From Hypsibius dujardini (Eukaryota > Tardigrada > Eutardigrada > Parachela > Hypsibiidae), in assembly GCA_001579985.1 (NCBI GenBank), contig LRSR01007109.1:1-55076 (forward strand): 55,076 nt of DNA, given 5' to 3'. This document shows positions 1-11,943 of the stretch, piece after piece (within the stretch, counting starts at the first letter, position 1; every line of letters starts with the position of its first letter). A program made the position numbers and the translations under genes. Under the pieces are notes generated by a model. That model did no database searches. It saw only the letters and a program-made list of their open reading frames with translations, and was not told the origin of the DNA.

Positions 1-290
1 GTCTGTCTGTCTGTCTGTCTGTCTGCCTGTCTGCCTGTCCATTTATCTGTACGTCTGTCTGTCTGCCTGTCGGCCTGTGCATTTATCTGTACGTCTGTCT
101 GTATGTATTTCTGCCTGTCTGTCTGTCTACCTGCCTGTATGTCTGTCTGTCTATCTGCCTGTCTGTTTGCTCCTTTTTTGATTAATTTGTCTGCCTCTCT
201 CTTTGTTAGTTTTTCTGTCTCTCTGTCTGTCTCTCTGTCTGTCTCTCTGTCTCTCTGTCTCTCTGTCTCTCTATTTGTTTGTCCGCATTC
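1..290. repeat. (GTCT)n / (CTGT)n microsatellite, filamin intron
   Basis: Imperfect tetranucleotide tract interrupted by CTGCCTGT variants. It lies in the intron after the last visible filamin exon. The Cys/Leu/Ser-rich ORFs it creates are artefacts. Confidence 0.95.
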
Positions 291-315
291 GAAATATTTC
301 ACGTTTGAAACTTAC

Positions 316-3300
316 AGGCAATGCTGACTGCAATTTCCGCTTCCCCCGCTCCCGCCGTGTTAATCTGAAACTTCTCAGCCCGTCCGACGCAGACACGCTC
401 CAAACCACGGCCGGAGGCGGTTATCCGACTAGTATCAAAGACTTTACATTCCACTGGGCAGCCAGGGACCTACATAGACAAAACATACAAGGGTAATTAC
501 ATGATAAAGAGTCCCATTTGTCATATTACGTTGTGCTTCAACGCATCAACTGAAATGTTTATCGCCAGTTATTTTTCAATAATAATAACTTGCGCCTCGT
601 ACCTGCTCTCCGTTAAACTTGACGTCGATAAAGTGCGGTTGAGCAACTTGTGGAGTGAAGGTGACGAGGACCTTCCCACCACCCAGGACATCCACCTTGT
701 TGGGGACCCGACCGTTGTTGATGGAAATCTCCAGTTGTCCCTCCCCAGCCTTCATATAATTTCAACAATTTGGAATTAACATGATTATATATCATTCAGA
801 CATATAACTGAATGTCCGTCCTTACAAGTGAGGCGTCAACTGAAAAAGAAGAAAAACATGCTATGTATTGAAAATAATTGTATGAGCAGACAGAATGATG
901 TATAATATATGTCGTCTCCTCACCGGTGAACTGGACAGGTAACCCGACGAGGGCATTGGATATCTTTGAGATCTTGACGGCGTTAGCGTCGAAGCCTTTG
1001 GTGATGAAGGGTGAACCGGTTATCACTTCATTATGGTAGGTCACTTCGATCGAGTGGGTACCTGCAAAAGACAGTCACGGCTTAATAAATTACAGGCATC
1101 TGACACAGCTGTCTGTGTCTGTGTGTCTGTGTGTCTGTGTGTCTGTGTGTCTGTATGTCTGTCTATCTGTCAGTCTGTCTGTTAGTCTGTCTGGCTGTTT
1201 CTATGCTGGTATGTCAACGTAATCGGCTTTAATGTACTAGTATATATATCTGTCAAGAGATGTTAAGAGTTGTTTCATCTCTGTTTGCCATTTGATTATT
1301 AAATCTGCAGAAATAGCTTACCGACTTCGGTGGAGGAGAATTCGCAGCGATATATGCCCGTTCGTAACTGTGTTGTGTGGGAGCTGATTGTCCGCATCGA
1401 GGGTGCTGCAGATGGGGAGAGAACGAACCGCGAAAGTCAATATGAGTTGCGTGAAAGAGGCAGCCAGCCAGTCAGCTGTCAAATCCCGTCGATCAACTAA
1501 CTACTGCATAACTAATAGTCTCTGACCCAAGTGAGATATCACTCACTCATCACACACGCATTACTAACTGGGTAAGCATTCACGTTTCTCAATAGACACT
1601 TCATCAATGCCGAAAGTAGTCTCTATGGGACAAGTACTAGTATAGTCCTTATCTACACTTTTAAAACAAAAATGGGGAAAAACACATTTAATTCAATTTA
1701 TTTTCTTTAAATGATATTTACAGGGTAATATAAAAGTATATTTGAAGTTGCATTAAATTGAAAATACTAAATTGTAATTCTCTGTTTGCCTTAATTTGAA
1801 TATTTCTCAGCACTCCCTAATACAAAAATAGCGAGACGTACATTTAATGGCAACATTAAGATCGCCTGGTCCGACTTGACTGGCATTGATCTCGAATGCC
1901 ACTGTCCGACCGATCTGAAACAATTTGGGGATATCCTTGACTTGGACATTTCGAGGATCCCAAATCTCCACGTCCCATGGACTGCCGGGTACGGTCTCCC
2001 CGTTGAAACGCATCTCCACCACGTGGGTCATTGCGTCCATCGGCGTGAAACTAGCCAGGAACCGTTGATTGCCCAGGGCCTTGACGTGACTAACGACCCG
2101 GCCACCGTTCACGAGGATTTCCAGGTTACCGCTTCCCGCTTGGCTTCCGTCAACTACAAAATAAAAGTCAATTATAATAACATTTAAACATAAATCACAA
2201 TCTGTCTAGTAAAAAGTATTTTAAGATTACTGGCGAAAAGGAAATTGAAAGTTCCTCAAATTAAATCAAACGAAAAAGAAACAAGTAAAACGAAAGAAAA
2301 TGTTAAAATATTCCATTAAAAAATAATTAGTGGCAATACTGTTGACTGTAACATTAAATAAAGTAAGACAAATGTGGAATTAAATGCACGTAAAAAATGT
2401 GACCACAAGAATGGAAAGGGTAAAGCCGTTTAGCGGCAAGTCAGATAATGAAGGCTAAGTATGCTAATCCGCCGTGCTGGTGTAGCGTATAATGGAGCGG
2501 GAGGCTAACGTACTCTCAAATTCAACAGGTTTCCCGACAAATCCGTTGGGTATGGGCGAGACACGGATCATTTTGGCGTCGTAGGCGAAACACTCGAACG
2601 GCGAGCCGCGGATGGCTTTCTCGAAAAATGAGATGTCAATGGAGTGCCGACCGACCTGCATAAAAAGGGTCAACTTTCAAGATGGGTTGCCTTCTCCAGG
2701 CAGGCAGCACACCATTATTCAATCAATCCATCCATTAGAATAAAGAGTAGGCAAGCTTACAGTCCAGTAGGAAGACAACAAGGCAAAAAGACAGACAGAG
2801 AAACAAATATACCAACCAGCAGGCGTTAAGGCAGACACAACAGATAAACAGATAGACAGACAAACAAACAGACATACACAGACAGAGACACAAACAGAGA
2901 GACAAAGATGAAAAAAATGTGTTACCTCTGTCGGAACGTAGACCGCATTGTATGAATTGGGCCCCTTATCCTGAATTTGCACGGGCACCGCGCGTCCTGA
3001 CGGTCCCGTCACTCGAACTTGCAGGTCTTTGGAGGTGGCCCCTTTGGTATTGATGGCGAAGAAAGCCTGCTTGTTGACAGGCACCAACTTCAACCCTTCA
3101 CCACTGGCCGACACCGTGCTCGTGTCAAATATTTCAATTGTAAACGGCGAACCTAGATTTAACAAACACTAAATTATTATCAACTCGCAACTCTTGACCG
3201 TCAATTAACTTTAAGATCAACAGAAAAAGATCAAAAGAAATAGGTCAAACTTCTTTAACAAGAAATTTTCCCAGGATTCGACAGATTCTCGCACCAGAAG

Positions 3301-6300
3301 TGTATTGAAAGTGTCTGTCTATTTGTTTGTCTGTATCTGCTTGTCTGTCTGTCTGTCTGTTTGTCTGTTTGTCTCTCTGTCTATGCGTGAATCTTCCTCG
3401 GTGTGTGTGTATTTTTTGTCCTGCGTGTGTGAATATCCCGCCTAGTAATGAGTCAACAAATCACCAACCTCGGACTTCGACTCCGTTGAAATAGACATGA
3501 ATGGTATAAAGTCCCGGGCCGTGCGGTGTGAACGTCACCTTAAAGAGCCCATTGCCCAGTGTGTTGATCTTGGCCGGCACACTCCTGCCCTGGTAGAATA
3601 TCTCGACGGTGGCCTCCCCCTGGCCGGCCCGGCTCGTATCCACGGCGAAATCCATATCCTGCCCGACCACGCCGACATCGAGGCCGGACACTTTGACCTG
3701 ATTGGGGTCGAAGACGTTGCAGGTGAATGGGGATCCCTTGATATGAGTACCGTCAAACAGTATTCCCACGTTCCATTCCCCTGTGGGCATTTAAAAAGCA
3801 ATGATAATCATCAACAGGAAGAAGATTTAATAGAGCGTGCAAGAGAGAGCGACGATGGGGACGAGAGTCAAGGTGAAAGCTCGCTCGCTTGAGTTGACAG
3901 TCAACAACAGAGTCCGCTCGATGCTCTACCGCTCTCTCTGACAATTGAAAGAGTTTCCGAAAAAATGATAAGAGCCCCACACTCCACTCAACATATACAA
4001 CTGAACAGACAATCTCTTCCACGGACGGTTGTGATGCACTCAGACCCCCTTCGCTTTCAATCTGTACGTACAAGCCGTAAACAGACGACACAGAGATAGG
4101 TAACAGGCAAGACAGACACGCCCCTTCCTTTTCAAATTCATTCATAGAAAGACTTTTACATTTCATACAGGGACTAAGTTAAGATTCCGCCCACCCCCTT
4201 CGATTAGATGTACATTCTACAACCAAAGCAGGCTGGCAATAACACAAATTCTGACGAGTACAGACAGACAGGAACTCAAACGCAGGAAGAGACAGACAGA
4301 TAGACAGACAAATAAAAAGATAGGCAAGCAGACAAACAGATAAACAGACAGAGAGAGAGAGAGACAAACAAACAGACACATAGACACACACACACAGCCA
4401 AATAGATTCTTAAAAAATCAGACAGCGAAAGAGGCAGATCTGTTAAGAAAGAAACGGGCAGTCTGACTAGTTGTTTACTAGATTTATTGCAGGCATGACA
4501 CTCACCAATCTCGTCTGGCTGAAACTTTGCGCTGTATCCGCCGTTCTGTTCGGTAACCGGGCATTTCATGAGTCTTCCACTGGGCGCACGGGCTTCAACA
4601 ACAAGCTCGCCTTTGCCCGCCCCTTTGGCATCAACCTGTTGGCGAGAGAAGAATAAAAGAATAAGCGAGAAGATTTAAGTCAAAAGTCACAGCGGCAGAC
4701 TCAATGAGAGATGGACAGATCAGCTTGACTTCTTTTTGAGGCAAATAAAATGGATAAACGGATGGATATAGGCAATCACTTTTGACTGAACTAAAGATGG
4801 GTGGGGAGATGAATGGGGAAAGAATTGAGCAGTGTGAAGAGAAGAGAGCTGGCTAATAAACTGCCAGACTGACAAATTTCTCTCTCCACCACACACACAT
4901 CTCTTCTCATTGAGGCTTCCGGTTAGGTAAGAGACCGCACGATCACTGCATCATTTCACGCGAAGCGCATTTTTCAAATCATCTCACATTCCATCTTCCA
5001 TTAAAATTGACGCAGAAAAGAAGAAAGTTAACTTCAAAAACGGCTGATTGACTTCTCAAGAGGTCTAGAGGGAAGCTCAACTAACAATTATTTCCTAACA
5101 GCGAAAAAGAATTGCATTACAAATGTAGAAGAGGGTTAGTCGCAAAATAAAACGCTGCAACATTTTCAATTTTGCATTGATGATTATTAATTCTAAACTA
5201 ATTTAAGAACAGATTGCGTCTACAAAATGTCTCTTCCATATCCCGAAGTCAGCTTTTTAATGGAATCTCTTTCGGAAAAGCGTCTCCCCATCCCAAATTT
5301 CTTATGATTCAACCAAATGAGTTGCAGTTGCGCTACAAACTGGACTTTGTGTAGGAGGTAAAACTTTAAATTCGGCTAACGTCCAAATTGCTTTTAATTG
5401 GGCTAAGTGGGGGAAGCAGGGGGCGCAAGTGTCGCACTTTTCACTGCCATGACTGAGCTGAAGCTGCGAGTGGCGCCTCTACCGCCTCAATCCCGTCTCT
5501 TTTACAGCAAAAATGTTCCTTCTTTTTTCAAAAGAGTCGTCTGAACTCTCCAAAAGTATTCCTGCCTCTCTCTCAAATTCCTCTTTTTGGCAAAATTTTC
5601 TTTAACTTTATCAAAGTTTCAACGTCTGTGCCAAGACACCGACACTGAGAGAGCATAGAACGCAAAAAGCTAGCCGAATTAAAAGCGATTTTGCCTGTCA
5701 GCCGAATTAAAAGTTTTACCTCGTACTATTTCTAAACCAAACATTTTCTAATCTCAATTTCAGCAAAAAATTTAAGTTTACAGGTAACTGGAATCATCCG
5801 AGTTTCGTTCTTCGTGAATCGCTCTTTTCGATTTATGAATGCGCCAAATTGCAGGTATTGTCTGAAAGGAATCGGGGCAAGAAGTTTCAGACATATACCT
5901 GCATGTCGACGGTCTGGCCCAGCGCAACCGGCTTGTGGATGCCGGCAAATTTGACCTTGGAGATGTCGGGATGGACACGAACTTTCCTTGGGCATTCCCT
6001 AATCAGTTCGCCCTCGCAATAGATGAAGAGTTCGTGAGGTCCCGTTGCTGTCGCTTGATAAGTAGCACTAAATGACCACAATTTTCACGTCAGTTTTGAA
6101 AAAAATTGAAAGGGGATGAAGCATGGGATGAGGGACGACAGAAACGCCAAGTAATTGTTTCAAATTTAAAGACAGTGTCTGTCTGAAACTAACCTGCCGC
6201 CATTCTCCCCCAATTTAAGCTTAACCGGGATAGTACCACTGGGTCCTCTTAATTCTGCCCGGATAGTGGACGGATCGACGTCGTCGATGAATTGAATTTG

Positions 6301-9300
6301 AAAGTGTGCCTGAAAAATGACAAAATAATTGAGGTTATACGTAAACGTTTGCTTATGTGTCTCAGTTTGTTTGTTTTTTCTTTGTCTACCTGTCTCCTAT
6401 CAGTCTTCTAACTGAATCTGTTTGTCAGTCTGTTTGTCTGATTGTCTGTCTGCCTGCTGCCTGTTTTTCTATCTGTCTGTCTGCATGCCTGCCTCTCTTT
6501 CTCTCTGTCTGTGTGTCATCTGTCGTCTGCCTGCCTGCCTGTTTGTCTGAGTGATAGACATACCGGTTTGTTGATATAAGCTGTGTGCAAGCCTTCGCCA
6601 GACACTTTGATTTTCTCGCCTCCCTTGCGGATGGGCAGCGGACTAACACTCTGGAACCAAGCCGCGTAGGCCATCGTGCCCAAGTGTTCCTCAACGGCTT
6701 CCGCCATCTGCTTCGGTGTCAGGATCGGTTCGACTCCCAACTCTCGTCCACCCTTAAAGCCTAAACATCAACACACATCGAATGATGTCACTTGTCAATT
6801 CCAATCGGAATGGCAAATAAAACACAAGCGATGAGAATAGCCCATACCTCTTTGTAGATTGTCCTCCCAGTTGTAGCGATCGTAGGTTTGTGTGGTGTAG
6901 CCGGGCACGGTTGCACCGAGCGACTTGACTAAAGCACCCACCACGCGACCGTCGTTCCAGTCCATCTGCAACGTTCGCAAGCAAAATTCATCACCCGTAT
7001 CACACTCGAACAAACGAGATAAACAGTAAGTGCTCAAAACAGTCACATAAAGTATAAAGGCAGTGAGACAATTAGACAACTAAAGAAAACGGACAAGCAG
7101 TTAGACTAATATCAAAGACAGACATGCAGGAACAAGGATAAATAACTTGACAGGCAGACTAAGAGACAGACATACAGACAGTCATACAGACAAAACCAGA
7201 AGAATGGATAAGCGGACAGGCAAATAGAGAGACAGTCATATAGACAGACAAACATGCAGACAGACAGACAGACAGACAGACAGATAGACGGGCACGACAA
7301 GTGTTACCGTGAAGTTTTCCACATTTTCGTCGGGTATCTGGCCTCTGACCCATCGCAGAGTAGCCTTGTAGCCAGGACTGGTGGGGCTGTTCATGAAATA
7401 CGAGAGGTACGTCATGCCGGACAGTTCGTCCAAATCGGGACTGGACAAATCTTCCGGTGAAATGAGCATTGGGATGCCGAATTCGCGTTCGGCCACTTCC
7501 ATGGCACGACGACAGTTTTCTACGCGATTGCTTCTGTCCATGGTCCGCCAGTTCGGGAAGAGGCCCGGCTTACAGTACTCCAAGATACCGCTACAAAGAG
7601 AGAAATACTTTAAATCATGAACCTAAAGATCCATCATAGTGATTGATTGATGTATTTGGGATAAGAGTTAAAAGCTTAGGTCAGTTTAATTCACCGCATC
7701 AAAGTGGGTGATTGATTGATGAATTTACAATAGATGAATCGAAATTGGTCGCTGTTGATTTAGCTAATCGATGGATTGATTGATTGGTTTGACTTACGAG
7801 AGTGCCACGCCGTCATTCCAATCTCTTGTGAAGTTCTTGATCTTCATGTCGCGCAGCGCGGCTTGCAGCCATGCCAGCATAAGCTTTTTTGGTGGAAGAT
7901 TGGTCTTTCCAATTTGATAACGCAGAATGAGTGTCCATACCAAGCCGAGGATGAGCTTCAAATTTCCCTCCACCAAATCTTGGTTGCCTGTAAAACAAAC
8001 AGCCACACATCACACTCCATCTTTTTTGGAAGGTTTTCCCACAAAATATGCACTTTTAAAATACGTTTAAGTTGCATAAAATACAAAGAATCAGCATAAA
8101 ACTTTGTCAATCCATGCGAGTTTGGGACCGACATATTATGGACTGACTTATTCCAGGATCTCCCGTGCCTGTGTTTGACGTAATGATATATTATGTGTTC
8201 AATCGAGCGATCAATCAACAGTATCCCATAGCTGCCCAATGGCCATTCATTTTGTGCGAGTGAAAGAAAAGCCCAACCCCCAAATGGCTGAAACGCCGCG
8301 TTTAGACCAAATAATTTTCTTCATTTTGAGGTGTTTAACTACAAATTTTATTTTCTGAAAATGAAGCCAAAAGTGAGTAGTAAGAGTAAAGACTAACGGT
8401 TCATGCACACACACTGATGGATGATAATTCGGCGGACCTGAAGGACTAGGCGCGCCGGCGCGGTGCGGTGCGGTCATTCGCCCTTTGTAAACGATCATTT
8501 ACCGCGGTGAATCGCCGTTTCACCGGTCCTTTTCACCGTTTCACCCTCATAAACCGAGCACAGCCAAGGGTTTTCGATTGATTCCCGAATTCTAGGCTAT
8601 GTCCGGTTGACTAGGGTAAAACGGCGAGTCACCGCGACGAATGACCGTTTGAAAAGGATCAAACACCGCACCGCACTGTTAACCCTTTGAAGGATCAACG
8701 GAAGGCAACTTAGGCAAGGAACTTAATCCAACCAACTCTGGCTAAACTGGACCTTTCTAGTTTTACATTTACGGTCTATGTCGTCAAACTAAAAAGACTA
8801 CGAAAAGTTGGGCAGATCCAAGATCACTTGTTACTGTATAATGAACGTTTGGCTGGATTTATATTACTTATTCTTGGCCGGTTGGTTTCATGGTTTCAAC
8901 CATTGTACGGTTTGGCGACCCAGTAGAAAGCAAGGTCAAAGCATTTAACCTGACCAACCGTTTTAATCAATAAACGCGTAGAAAGTATCGGCACATAATC
9001 AGCATTTTAGCTGCTTCTGTTGCAGCCTAAAGAAATAGCATTCTCTTGTGAATCGTACTGCTCTTACGCATAACGAATTACATTAGACTGTTCAATTTTA
9101 GTGTCTGCTCTTTGGCTCGCAGGTAACACTCAATTGCGTGTGAGGGTTCCAGCTGATGAGTCATAGCTACACAGCGTCTACAGTACCGTACAACTTATTA
9201 CAAGCCGACTCTAGAAAAGCATACAATTATATCACCCTCCTCCCGTGTGCAGTAATTCCTCGGACAAATTTGTTTTACGACGGAAATAGTCCTTCCCTTG

Positions 9301-11943
9301 TGTTGTGTGTGTGTGTGTGTTTGTGTGTGTGCTGGACCAATTTAGCGTTGAGAGAACGCACGCCGCCATGAAACCAACCGGCCAGGTATAAGTCAAATAA
9401 ATCCAGCCAGACGTTCATTACAAGTGACATATAATGCGCATTTACTGTCTCCAGTTCTCGATCCCTGCTGGGCTGTAGTCGTTTACAGAAAAAACACTGT
9501 CCTACTCTATATGTTTGTGTTTTTTGTCGCGCGTCAAACCAGCGCCTAGAGAAGAAATGACCCTGACGGGACACTTGCAGTTTTAGCTATTATTGTCTTT
9601 AATATATTTCCTTTATTTACATTCCTTTTCTTTACATGTCCGTTCTCGCTTAAAATGTTTCATTTAAATTTGAATACATTACATACTGTGCTGTAGTTAT
9701 GGTTAATTAAGGCCACCACCGCTGGGCACTTGAGTGCGGGAGTAATAATTGTAATAAATAATAAATTCCATACACAAGAAACGTCTGTCTATTTCTTGGC
9801 AAATTCCTTTTCTCGCTCTGCTAAAGGTAGGCCGTGGTGAAACGAAAAAGCAGCACACATTGCCCATAAAAGTAAATTATAGGCCACCGGAAAGACACGC
9901 GAAACCTTGAACCATTGAAGCGCGCAACAGTCAGGACATTAACCTTAAACATACATACCCTTTTCTTGCACGATTTACACCTTTATCTTCCTCAAATCAG
10001 AATTTTCTCATTTAAATAAAGTTGTTGTGACAAAGAAGAATTAATAGCCAACTGCCATAGTTTGCCTTAGGATCGGAGACTGGAGTTATAAAATCAACGT
10101 TTTATCTGGACTAAATTAAAATAAACGCTTAGCAGTATTTATTCAACTGAAAAATAAACTCCTCAGTCTCTCCATATCCTACATTCTGGGTGTAGCGTTC
10201 AATCTTATCTTTTCGTTTTATTATTTTGCAATAAATAAAAGTTATATTAATCAGTCAAACATATGAGCATGTATCGTAAGAAAGTGGAAGAAAGTATCAA
10301 AAGGTAATTTACCGATTATGTTGTTTCAAAAAAGCCTACGCACAAATATAATTAAAAGTCAAATAATATAACAATTGAGTTACGTCGTTAAGGCTTTATA
10401 GCTGATTCCTCACGTGTCTGTGAATAATTTTCGTTGTGAATCGGTATTTTCAAATTAAATTCACCACAATTTATCCTACAAAGAATGATTTGATCGCGCA
10501 GTTAGCAGGCCGCCCAGCTTGGGGCTAAGCGGTCTGTTTCTTTTCAATTATAAAGACCGGTTACACACCATTCCTTTCTAAATGAAACTCTCTCAAAAGC
10601 TTCCGTGATCAACGCATAAATTAGCTGACGTCGTCGTCGGCGTGCGATTTATTCGCGAATAGTAAACTGTGTGGTCGGAAGCAATAAATAAAAGGTCTAC
10701 ATACATTACAACAGACCACCGGCAATCTCCAGGGGCTGGCTGTTAATACTTGACGCTTCATTTTGATTAAACAAAAAACCACACGTAATCAAGTAGACAT
10801 CTCCTCTTGATGATATATATCGACGTGGGCTGACTAAGAAGAGAAGTTGTCAGTTGCGCAATGCCAGCATTTAAGTCTCAAGAGGACAAAAAATAAAACC
10901 TCAAGTCAAATTTGATGACTTATCCGCCATCTTCATAAATATATATATATACCGCCTCTCTGGCTTTTCTTTTGCCTTCCTTCCTTCCCCTTGGTCTTTT
11001 CAAGTGCCCCAATTCAGCAGAAAAAGAAAACGTAATCCTTTGAGCGAGCTAAACGCTTCTGCGACTCAACTCATCTCTCTCATCAAACAAACGGCCTAAA
11101 TCTCTTATATTCATATTATTATTTTCACTTAATCTATTCAAAAGGAAAATTGAAAGCGTATGCTTTAAATATTTGTGTTAACGCAACCGTCAATTATATT
11201 GTGATTGAAAACACGATTCAGGGACACGTACGTACCGATATTGACCAGTTTGATGTTGTCGTCCATGATGGCGTTGAGGGCGAGCTGGACATTTTCCAGC
11301 ATTTGATGCTGGTTTACTGGGTTCTGGAATGCCTTGCCGATGCGCCGGCCTTGAAGGACTTCGATTAGGGCGATGAGGTTGAGGCCATCTTGAAAGTCCG
11401 TCTGTAGGTTCTCCACACGCTTTCCCACCGACTTGAGCTGTTCGTTGACCCAGTTGGTGAAGGTCTTCTGCTGGATTTGCACCTAAACAGCAAACACAAC
11501 CGCGGCTAATGTTTCCGGTTCCCCATATTAACGTAGATATGGCATACATCATTAGGCACTAAAGCATATCTCTGTAGGTAAAGACACGAACACAGACACC
11601 GACAATACTCTAGTTAGATGAAGACGCAGACCCAAATATATACAATGACAGAGACAGAGACAGAGACACAGACACAAACAAAGACAAAGACACAGACACA
11701 GACACAGACACAGACACAGACACAGACACAGACACAGACACAGACACAGACATAGGGTCAGACACAGATAGACTATCTTACCCATCGCTGGTCATCATCC
11801 TTGATGCCCATCGGAGCGGCAGCATGGCCCTCTCGGGAACGCGCCCGATTGGAGGCCAAAAAGCCACTGCGCTCCCCAGACAGCGGACTACTAGCCTGCC
11901 TGGTCAACCGACCTGGACTGCTTCCGCTCGCCACCGAAGCCAT
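316..11943 (-). CDS. jbug: Jitterbug-like filamin with three CH domains (5' part; 3' end off the left edge)
   Basis: Actin-crosslinking cytoskeletal scaffold. Eighteen exons in order: 11943-11782, 11482-11236, 7987-7798, 7590-7308, 6965-6848, 6760-6564, 6309-6194, 6067-5899, 4635-4506, 3780-3469, 3152-2926, 2655-2514, 2153-1842, 1405-1322, 1061-924, 839-826, 749-603, 469-316. All junctions keep phase, giving 1047 residues. A basic Ser/Arg-rich leader (1-54) precedes CH1 (about 55-155, with QKTFTNWVNEQL), CH2 (about 164-265, with NFTRDWNDGVAL) and CH3 (about 275-372, with NFTMDWNDGRVVGAL). Seven filamin Ig repeats and part of an eighth follow, marked by GSPF and VDxSxAGxG motifs. Ordinary filamins have two CH domains; three in tandem is the arrangement known from Drosophila jitterbug. 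The ATG at 11943 has a good context (AGAATGG) and is the first in frame. The last exon ends in phase 1 at 316, so the gene continues beyond the window. Confidence 0.9.
826..839 (-). other. 14-nt micro-exon of the filamin gene
   Basis: It supplies the end of the VDASL stretch of filamin repeat 7. A pyrimidine-rich acceptor (TTTTTCAG) precedes it and the donor GTAAG follows. The upstream exon ends in phase 1 and the downstream exon begins in phase 0, so exactly 14 nt (1 + 14 = 15) are needed. Without it the conserved core strand of the repeat is missing and the frame is lost. Confidence 0.8.
1105..1200. repeat. (GTGTCT)n / (GTCT)n microsatellite
   Basis: Short tract in the filamin intron between the exons ending at 1322 and starting at 1061. 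Confidence 0.9.
2770..2910. repeat. (AGAC)n degenerate microsatellite
   Basis: Imperfect ACAGACAGA tract in a filamin intron, ending close to the donor at 2925. Confidence 0.85.
4263..4400. repeat. (AGAC)n / (AGAG)n microsatellite
   Basis: Intronic tract between filamin exons 4635-4506 and 3780-3469. Confidence 0.9.
5354..5723. mobile_element. MITE-like inverted-repeat element, 370 bp, TA-flanked
   Basis: Arms of about 54 bp (5354-5407 and 5669-5723) are imperfect reverse complements; both carry GAGGTAAAACTTT, AATTCGGCTA and GCTTTTAATT. TA dinucleotides at 5352-5353 and 5724-5725 could be the target duplication of a Tc1/mariner-type insertion. There is no coding sequence between the arms. 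It sits in the filamin intron between exons 6067-5899 and 4635-4506. Confidence 0.65.
6360..6560. repeat. (GTCT)n degenerate microsatellite
   Basis: Fills most of the filamin intron between exons 6760-6564 and 6309-6194, with CTGC and TTTC interruptions. Confidence 0.9.
7085..7290. repeat. (AGAC)n microsatellite
   Basis: Tract in the filamin intron between exons 7590-7308 and 6965-6848. The part at 7256-7285 is nearly perfect. Confidence 0.9.
8463..8676. mobile_element. MITE-like inverted-repeat element with GTGCGGTGCGGT ends
   Basis: Arms of about 60 bp (8463-8524 and 8616-8676) pair as imperfect reverse complements, starting GTGCGGTGCGGT and sharing CGCGGTGA and TCGCCGTTT. GAAGGA at 8440-8445 and at 8689-8694 may be a target duplication, which would make the element slightly longer than its arms. 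The GC-rich ends resemble the internal repeats of the hAT-like element at 20630. It lies in the 3.2 kb filamin intron. Confidence 0.6.
8677..11235. other. Rest of the large filamin intron: no gene seen
   Basis: Apart from the inverted-repeat elements, a (GT)n run near 9301-9331 and an AT run near 10940, I see only A/T-rich non-coding sequence between the CH1 exons ending at 11236 and starting at 7987. First introns of cytoskeletal genes often hold enhancers, but no specific site is recognisable here. Confidence 0.5.
8825..9426. mobile_element. Inverted-repeat (fold-back) element, about 600 bp
   Basis: Arms at 8825-8894 and 9366-9426 are reverse complements over about 60 bp, sharing TAATGAACG, GGCTGGATTTAT and GGCCGGTTGGTTTCATGG. 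A (GT)n run at 9301-9331 lies between them. No recognisable transposase is present and no clear target duplication was found. Confidence 0.55.
11585..11770. repeat. (CAGACA)n hexanucleotide repeat
   Basis: Near-perfect hexamer array in the first filamin intron, ending a few bases from the donor at 11781. On the coding strand it is pyrimidine-rich TGTCTG. Confidence 0.95.

Noticed and set aside
103-496. Cys/Leu/Ser/Val-rich ORFs here and at many other GTCT tracts (for example 6357-6554, 11552-11785, 32333-32590)
   Set aside because: They are translations of the tetranucleotide repeats and change unit with the repeat. They are not proteins.
2461-2513. Apparent filamin stop codon just after the repeat-5 exon (TSTAD then TAG)
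   Set aside because: A proper donor GTACGT at 2513 removes it, and the next exon continues the repeat (EFEIDGSQAGSG).
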